NCBI GenBank assembly: GCA_025506515.1
Contig: CM046451.1
Location: forward strand, 37,587,595 to 37,651,594
Origin: Flaveria trinervia
Taxonomy: Eukaryota; Streptophyta; Magnoliopsida; Asterales; Asteraceae
DNA: 64,000 nucleotides
Direction of reading: 5' to 3'
The translations under genes were made by a program, and so were the position numbers. Of the stretch, positions 58,468 through 64,000 are shown in pieces. Position 1 is the first letter of the stretch. Every line of letters begins with the position of its first letter. The notes under the pieces were generated by a model. The model saw nothing but the letters and a program-made list of their open reading frames with translations. It had not been told where the DNA came from and did not search any database.

Positions 58468-59540
58468 AGCTTGGATACAATCTTTTGAGTGTATCTCAAT
58501 TTTGTGATCAGAGTCATAACATGCTCTTTACTGAGCATGAGTGCATTGTTCTTAAGACTGGTGTGGTCATTCCTCATGAGAATATCCTGCTTAGAGCCCC
58601 CAGGAAAGGAAACATGTACAAGATGGACTTGCAAGAAACCTCTCCCTCTAGAGAAGTTTCATGCTTTCTGTCTAAAGCAAATAGTGATGAGTCTTTCCTA
58701 TGGCATAAAAGAATGTGCCATGTAAACATTAAGAACATGAATAAACTAATTAAGCATGATTTGGTAACTGGAATGCCAAAGAAAGAGTTTACAAGTGATG
58801 ACCATTGTATTGCATGCCTGAAAAGGAAGCAGCATAAGGTTTCTCACAAGCCTAAGGAAAGAAACTCCATCACTACACCCCTACACTTGTTACATATGGA
58901 TCTCTTTGGCCCCACTAGTGTAATGAGTTTAGGAAGGACCTCTTACTGTTTAGTGATCACAGATGACTTTACAAGATTCACCTGGGTTTTCTTCCTTAGA
59001 ACTAAGGATGAGACTCCTGAGATTCTGAAGAATTTCATCTTAAAGATTGAGAATCAATCTGATCATAAGGTCAAGATCATAAGATATGATCAAGGAATTG
59101 AATTTAAGAACTAACTCCTTGATACATTCTATGATGAAAAGGGTATTACAAGACAATTCAGTTCTCCTAGGACTCCTCAGCAGAATGGTGTTGCTGAGAG
59201 GAGAAATAGGACACTGATTGAAGCTGCAAAAACCATGTTGTCTGACTCTAAGCTGCCCATCACCTTTTGGCAGAGGCAGTCAACACTGCCTACTATGTGC
59301 AGAATAGAGTTTTAGTGGTTAAGACTCATAGCAAGGCTCCTTATGAACTTTGGCACAAAAGGAAGCCTTTCATTGGTTTTCTCAGGTCATTTGGATGTCC
59401 TTGCACCATCTTGAATACCAAAGATCAAATTGCCAAGTTTGCTTAGAAATCAGATGATGGACACATTATTGGATACTCTTCTCTAGCTAAAGCTTACAGA
59501 GTATACAATCTCAGAACTAGAGTTGTTGAGGAGTTAGCCA
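58468..59540 (+). pseudogene. X(+) protease end and integrase
   Basis: YNLLSVSQFCDQS ends protease. Zinc region WHKRMCHVNIKN and CIACLKRKQHK are intact in ligands. The core has LHMDLFGPTSV near 58900, IRYDQGIEFKN near 59085 and the Glu in NGVAERRNRT near 59190. A stop at 59112-59114 and a frame change near 59270 break it. Confidence 0.88.
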
Positions 59541-60890
59541 ATATGACTTTCAATGAACACACACCCTGTGTTGCTGGTTCTAGTCCTGATTGGCTATTTG
59601 ACCTTGATTTAGTTACCAACTGTTTTAACAAATCTTGTGAGAATGTTTCAGGATCTGCAGAAAATTTAAATACAGGTGATCCTAATCCAAGATTTGAGCT
59701 AAGAAGACCTTCAAGTCGTACATCTTCAGCTCCAGTTGGAACTACTTCTGCTAATGAGGTTTCTATCAGCACTACAATGACAAACTCAGCTGATATATCT
59801 GGGGTGCCTTCAAATTCCAGCTCAAAGCCTCCACAACCAGATAAGAACACTTCAATTGTGGAAGACCACAATGGTGGTGGTGACAGTGACCAAGAATTTC
59901 TTGATGCATCACACCATAGATGAGAACATCAATGATGTTACACACTGCTTGGATCAAGTCTCTCTTGAAAAGTGTGTTAATGTGGTGGGAGAAACATCTA
60001 TGCCAGATCTAAATTTCTCTAATTTAGATCTCTCTCAGCAACTTGTTGTGATCCCTCAGCTTAGGATCCATAAGTCTCACCCCACCACAAACATCATTGG
60101 AGATGTTGTCACAGGGGTAAGGGCAAGAGGACAAACCCATGAAGCAAATGTTTGTCTTCACTCTTGTTTCTTATCCCAGATAGAGCCAAAGAAAGTTGAT
60201 AAGGCTCTAAAGGATGGAAGTTGGGTTGAAGCTATGCAACAAGAGCTGCTTCAATTCAAAAGGCAGAAAGTTTGGAACCTTTGTCCTCTTCCTTCTGGGA
60301 AGACTACCATTGGAACCAAATGGGTGTTTAGGAATAAGAAAGATGATAGAGGCATCATCATCAAGAACAAAGCTAGACTGGTTGTTCAAGGATACACATA
60401 AGAAGAAGGGATTGACTACACTGATGTCTTTGCTCTAGTGGCAAGATTAGAAGCTGTTAGGATATTCCTCGCATTTGCTGCATCCAAGAACTTCAAGGTT
60501 TTTTAGCTTGATGTGAAGTGTGCCTTTTTGTATGGAGTGATTGATGAAGAGGTATATGTCAAACAACCACCTGGTTTTGTAGATCCTGATCATCTTGATT
60601 ATGTCTGCAAGCTTGACAAAGCTCTTTATGGGCTACATTATGCACCCAAGAAATGGTATGAGACACTATCTGAGTATCTTTGTAAACATGGATACAGGAG
60701 AGGTACTATAGATGGAACTCTCTTCATCAAAGGACAGGGAAAGGACATATTGCTAGTCCAAGTGTATGTAGATGACATCATCTTCGGTTCAACTAATCCA
60801 AAGCTCTGCAAAGACTTTGAGAAGCTGATGAAAGACATATTTGAAATGAGTGCCATGAGGGAACTCAATTTCTTTCTGGGAATTCAGTGA
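59541..60890 (+). pseudogene. X(+) linker and reverse transcriptase
   Basis: A Ser/Thr-rich linker (59543-59923) and IIGDVVTGVRARGQ near 60090 precede RT: NKARLVVQGYT then a stop at 60399-60401, EEGIDYTDVFA, a second stop at 60504-60506, LDVKCAFLYGVIDEE and the catalytic box VQVYVDDIIFGSTN near 60765. The catalytic aspartates are intact. Confidence 0.9.
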
Positions 60891-61703
60891 AGCAAGTTGA
60901 AGATGGCATCTTCATAAGTAAGTCAAAGTATGTTCAGGACATACTCAAGAGGTTCAACATGACTGACTGTAAGATTGCTAAGACACCCATAGCCAAAAAC
61001 CACTCCCTTGGACCTGATCTGGAGGGGGAGTGTGTAGATGAGCACTTATACAGGGCTATGATTGGGTCTCTTATGTATCTTACTGCTAGTAGGCCTGATA
61101 TCATGTTTACTACATGCATCTGTGCAAGATATCAAGCCAACCGTAAGATGTCTCACCTCATCACTATCAAGAGGATTCTAAGATACCTCAAAGGTGCTTT
61201 AACACTCGGGTTATGGTACCCCAAGAATCCTGACTTCAATTTGTATGCTTATACAGATAGTGATTATGGTGGCTGCAACATGACTGCAAAGTCTACATCT
61301 GGGGGATGTTAATTTCTTGGTGGAAGGGTTGTCTCATGGTAATGCAAGAAACAATCCTGTGTCTCTGCATCAACTGCTGAAGCTCAATACATTGCTGCTG
61401 CAAGCTGCTGTGCTCAAGTACTTTGGATTCAGAATCAGATGTTGGACTATGGGTTAAACTTCAAGGAGACTCCCATTCACATAGACAACAACAGTGTTAT
61501 CTCAATCACAAAGAATCTTGTGTAGCACTCAAGGACAAAGCACATCAATATCAGGTATCATTTAATTAGAGATAACTATGAAAAGGGATTAATTAAACTA
61601 GTCAAAGTTCACACAGATGAACGTTGATCTGTTTACAAAGGCTTTTGATGAACAGAGATTTAAATATCTAATATCAGCTATTGGGATGATAAACTTTGAG
61701 TAA
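60887..61703 (+). pseudogene. X(+) RT end and RNase H
   Basis: KYVQDILKRFNMTDC and LMYLTASRPDIMF end RT. RNase H shows YTDSDYGGCNMTAKSTSGG then a stop at 61310-61312, CVSASTAEAQYIAAASCCAQ and IDNNSVISITKN; the C-terminal TKAFDEQRFKYLISAIGM stops at 61701-61703. Confidence 0.87.
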
Positions 61704-62411
61704 GCTTTTCTTAAAACTATTTCTTATTATCTCTTAAAATATGTGTGTACTAGGTTGTCTAGTTTATCACTTTCATATGCTCATGTTTTCTTTGGATAAA
61801 AATTTATTTTTGAAGACTTTCCTTAGATTTTTGAAAATTTCTGATACTTCGGAAGTTATGCTTTTAACTTCGAAAGCAAATCATGCCTTCAAAATAAATA
61901 ACTGTCTAAGAAATTTACCTTTGGAAGAGCTTTTAGATTTATCTTCCGAAGCTTAAATACGTGTCTCAGACACTTACTTATTTTCAAGGACCATTTACTT
62001 CCGAAGCAAAATTAACTCTCGGAAGCTTTGTTGTCTTATATACAAAGCATTCAAGTTTTAATTTCTCTTCCGAAGCAAAATTCTCAAATCTCTCAGGAAA
62101 TTCTTTCGAAGTTATTTTAGCTTCGGAAGCTTTTTTATTAAAACTTCCAAGATAATAAACCTTCGGAAGCTTTTTGACTTCCAAGAAAACTTCTTTTTGA
62201 GCAAAAGTAAACTACTTTTTCAGAGGTGGGACCAACATCCGGATTTCAAAGTTTATCCTCTTTCATTAAACTTTATCTAAGATCCCTCTCACATATAAAC
62301 CCAACGGTTTCCCCCTCTTTCTATCATCTGTTCTTCCTCCAAACCTAAAAACCAAAAATTTCTCTCTGAAATTTCTTTCTTCTTCTTTCTTCATCTCTAA
62401 GCTACCTCAAA
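61704..62411 (+). other. X(+) spacer between pol and ORF3
   Basis: No gene is visible. From 61850 to 62180 the CTTCCGAAG/CTTCGGAAG word and one-base variants occur about a dozen times. Its last 150 bases are pyrimidine-rich (tttcttcttctttcttc), which may serve splicing or translation of ORF3, though nothing shows this. Confidence 0.65.
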
Positions 62412-63101
62412 ATGTCCAACCTTGCTCACAGAAATGATCCCAACTTTACCATGCAGCTACACATACAACATAATCAGGTTGCTCTATTAAGCTCTGAAAA
62501 AGATCCTCATTTCTCAGAGGTTTGTCGTTTCTTAGCTCTGTCTAACTACTTCACCTACCTAACCATTGATCCTCCACTCTATGAGGATCATCTGCTAGAA
62601 TTCTAGAACACCTGCCAAGAGGTTGTTATGGATGGGGAGAAGGCACTGTCTACCACAGTGTAGGGGAGAACAGTCTTCATCACTCCGGCCATCATCAACA
62701 TGCATCTTTAGCTGGATGATGAAGAAAGTGAGGTGTTCTTCCCAAAGGAAGCTGTCAACCATTTCTTTGAGCAGATGGGATATGAGGGAGATTTCTCTGT
62801 AAAGACTTTTAGGAAAGGGGAGGTATCATACCAATGGAGATTCCTACTCCATGTGGTCATCCACAGCTTATCAAACAAGCATGGTGGATGGGACCAGATT
62901 CCTGAGGATCTCTCCTTCATAATCCATGGAATGGTTCAGGGGGTCAAATTCAGGTATTCTCAGTTTGTTTATACAAATTTACTTGCTAATTTAGACTCCT
63001 TAGAATATTACATGTTTCCTAGATATGTCCAGTACATTCTTAACAGTGAACTGGGCTCACAGTTGAGGGAAACATGTAAGATTCTTAAATTGGACAGATG
63101 A
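62412..63101 (+). pseudogene. X(+) ORF3, N-terminal domain
   Basis: ATG 62412 gives MSNLAHRNDPNFTMQLHIQH and reads 64 codons to a stop at 62604-62606; similar sequence continues with a second stop at 62658-62660 and then reads on through FFPKEAVNHFFEQMGYEGD, QWRFLLHVVIHSLSNKHGG and MFPRYVQYILNSELG to a stop at 63099-63101. The first part is distantly like A ORF3. The function is not known. No membrane segment or signal peptide is evident. Confidence 0.65.
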
Positions 63102-64000
63102 AGCCCGGCATCTTTAAAATACTGAGGAAGCCCACTGTTGGCTTCTCTGGGGTAGAAACAGTCGTTGTCCCAAAAATGTTAGAGCCCATTGCTCAAGGTG
63201 ACAACCTAGCAGCACAAGCTAGTGTTGAGCCCACACCTGCTACCTCCCAACCAACCACACAGCCTCAAATCACCATCACTTACCAAAGAAAATCCAAACG
63301 AACCCCTGCTCAGGCTATTCAGTCTGTGGAGGCCCCCATATACTCACCCATACAGGAAGAAGTGGACACTAGAGCTCCCACTTCTCCTGAGGAGCAGACC
63401 ACCCCATCTCTTCAAGAATCAGTGCTGAGGTTCCTCATGCTCAGCCTGATGAGCTCATTAGCCCAACTGCCCTAAGCCATCACTCTGAGTCTCAACACTC
63501 AAGTGATCAACCTTCAGGGGACAGTTACCATCCCCAGCCTATAGATCTCAACCAACCAATTCCCTACCTTGACTTCTATACTGATAAAGATCTAGGTTTC
63601 AGTGAGTATAATGAGTCTCTCTTCTTTACCCCTACTCAAAGAGAGATAAATGCTCCTGAGTCTCCTATATCTATCCCACATCAGTCACCTACAACTGAGG
63701 TGGACACTTCTGAACCTGTTCAAGATGTCCATATGGAAAAGGCTCTCACTTCTGAAAGTGATTACATCATTAAGACCTCAACCATGGCAACTTAACTCAC
63801 TGACATCTCAACTGAGATTGCCAGTAAGCAGAGGAAAACCAGCAGCCAAGAACCTAAAGCTGGTGGTGAGAGAGAGGACTTTGGTCCAATCATCTCATCC
63901 CCCAATGAGTCTTCTGATGAAGATGAGGGGAATCTGAGACTAAAGGTGCATAAACTGACTAAAACATGCACCTATTTAGTCTCAAAGGTTAGTCACCTTG
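63098..64000 (+). pseudogene. X(+) ORF3, C-terminal low-complexity part
   Basis: After a four-base ATGA overlap with the previous frame, the sequence reads MKPGIFKILRKPTVGFSG and then a Pro/Thr/Gln-rich segment (PATSQPTTQPQITITYQ) with a basic patch RKSKRTPAQAI. The frame breaks near 63475 and the Ser/Pro/Glu-rich sequence continues in another to the window end. Its composition parallels the low-complexity half of A ORF3. Confidence 0.55.

Larger units (their letters stand above)
53623..64000 (+). mobile_element. Copia element X(+), 3' end off the window
   Basis: 5' LTR (about 53623-54400), primer site, gag, protease, integrase, RT, RNase H (stop 61703), a CTTCGGAAG-rich spacer and ORF3. A solo LTR sits between protease and integrase. 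The X gag N-terminus is intact; the rest is broken. SIRE-like by its long coiled-coil gag and ORF3. Confidence 0.9.

Noticed and set aside
62412..63101. X(+) ORF3 as a host gene
   Set aside because: It follows pol on the same strand, lies inside the element, shares its N-terminal region with ORF3 of A, and is interrupted by stops.

Overview
This window is a heavily nested block of LTR retrotransposons from a flowering plant, with no recognisable host gene, tRNA, rRNA or CRISPR array. Plant origin follows from Ty1-copia and Ty3-gypsy elements primed by initiator-Met tRNA and from several SIRE-like copia families with long coiled-coil gags and an extra open reading frame after pol. The style recalls Asteraceae (daisy family) genomes; that placement is inferred from memory of similar elements, not shown by the sequence. 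Family names below (R1, A, B, C, D, E, X) are mine.

Layout. The oldest visible host is X(-), a minus-strand copia element. Its pieces lie at 18274-19507, 20330-21336 and 50680-51877, where its 5' LTR is. Three things landed in its gag: copia B (minus strand, from 18273 leftwards and off the window), a plus-strand solo LTR (19508-20329, target duplication gttcc), and copia A (minus strand, 21337-50679, target duplication cctct). B carries a fairly intact-looking copia R1 (plus, 2003-10038, target duplication caaac). A carries a non-autonomous LTR element E (25638-28146), a chimeric plus-strand copia C (about 28600-37611) and a Ty3-gypsy element D (41259-49906). After X(-) comes an AT-rich stretch (51878-53622) without a gene. 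A plus-strand copy X(+) then starts at about 53623 and runs off the right end; it is itself broken by a solo LTR (57605-58467, target duplication agctt).

How the parts relate. A and B are two copies of one family: homologous LTRs, gag and downstream ORF3. E shares their polypurine tract/LTR junction and their palindromic repeat and is probably a non-autonomous partner. X and A/B both carry an extra sense-strand ORF3 after pol with a related N-terminal domain. All coding regions are broken by stops and frameshifts, and several catalytic residues are changed, so I call them pseudogenes.

Most striking pattern. Each family carries its own short palindromic or near-palindromic word, scattered many times through its LTR and untranslated regions: CAGTCGTRCGACTG in A/B/E, CGAAACTATAGTTTCG in C, GGCGCATGRGCC plus a CCCTCGAAAGGG hairpin in D, and CTTCCGAAG/CTTCGGAAG in X. 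A sixth such word, TTACATATACGTAA, is clustered in the AT-rich stretch. Different words occupy comparable places in different families, which suggests a shared function or a shared way of arising. A second cross-family signal is a repeated 3' untranslated motif (CTCTGCTGTRCGGTGG core) shared by B and C.
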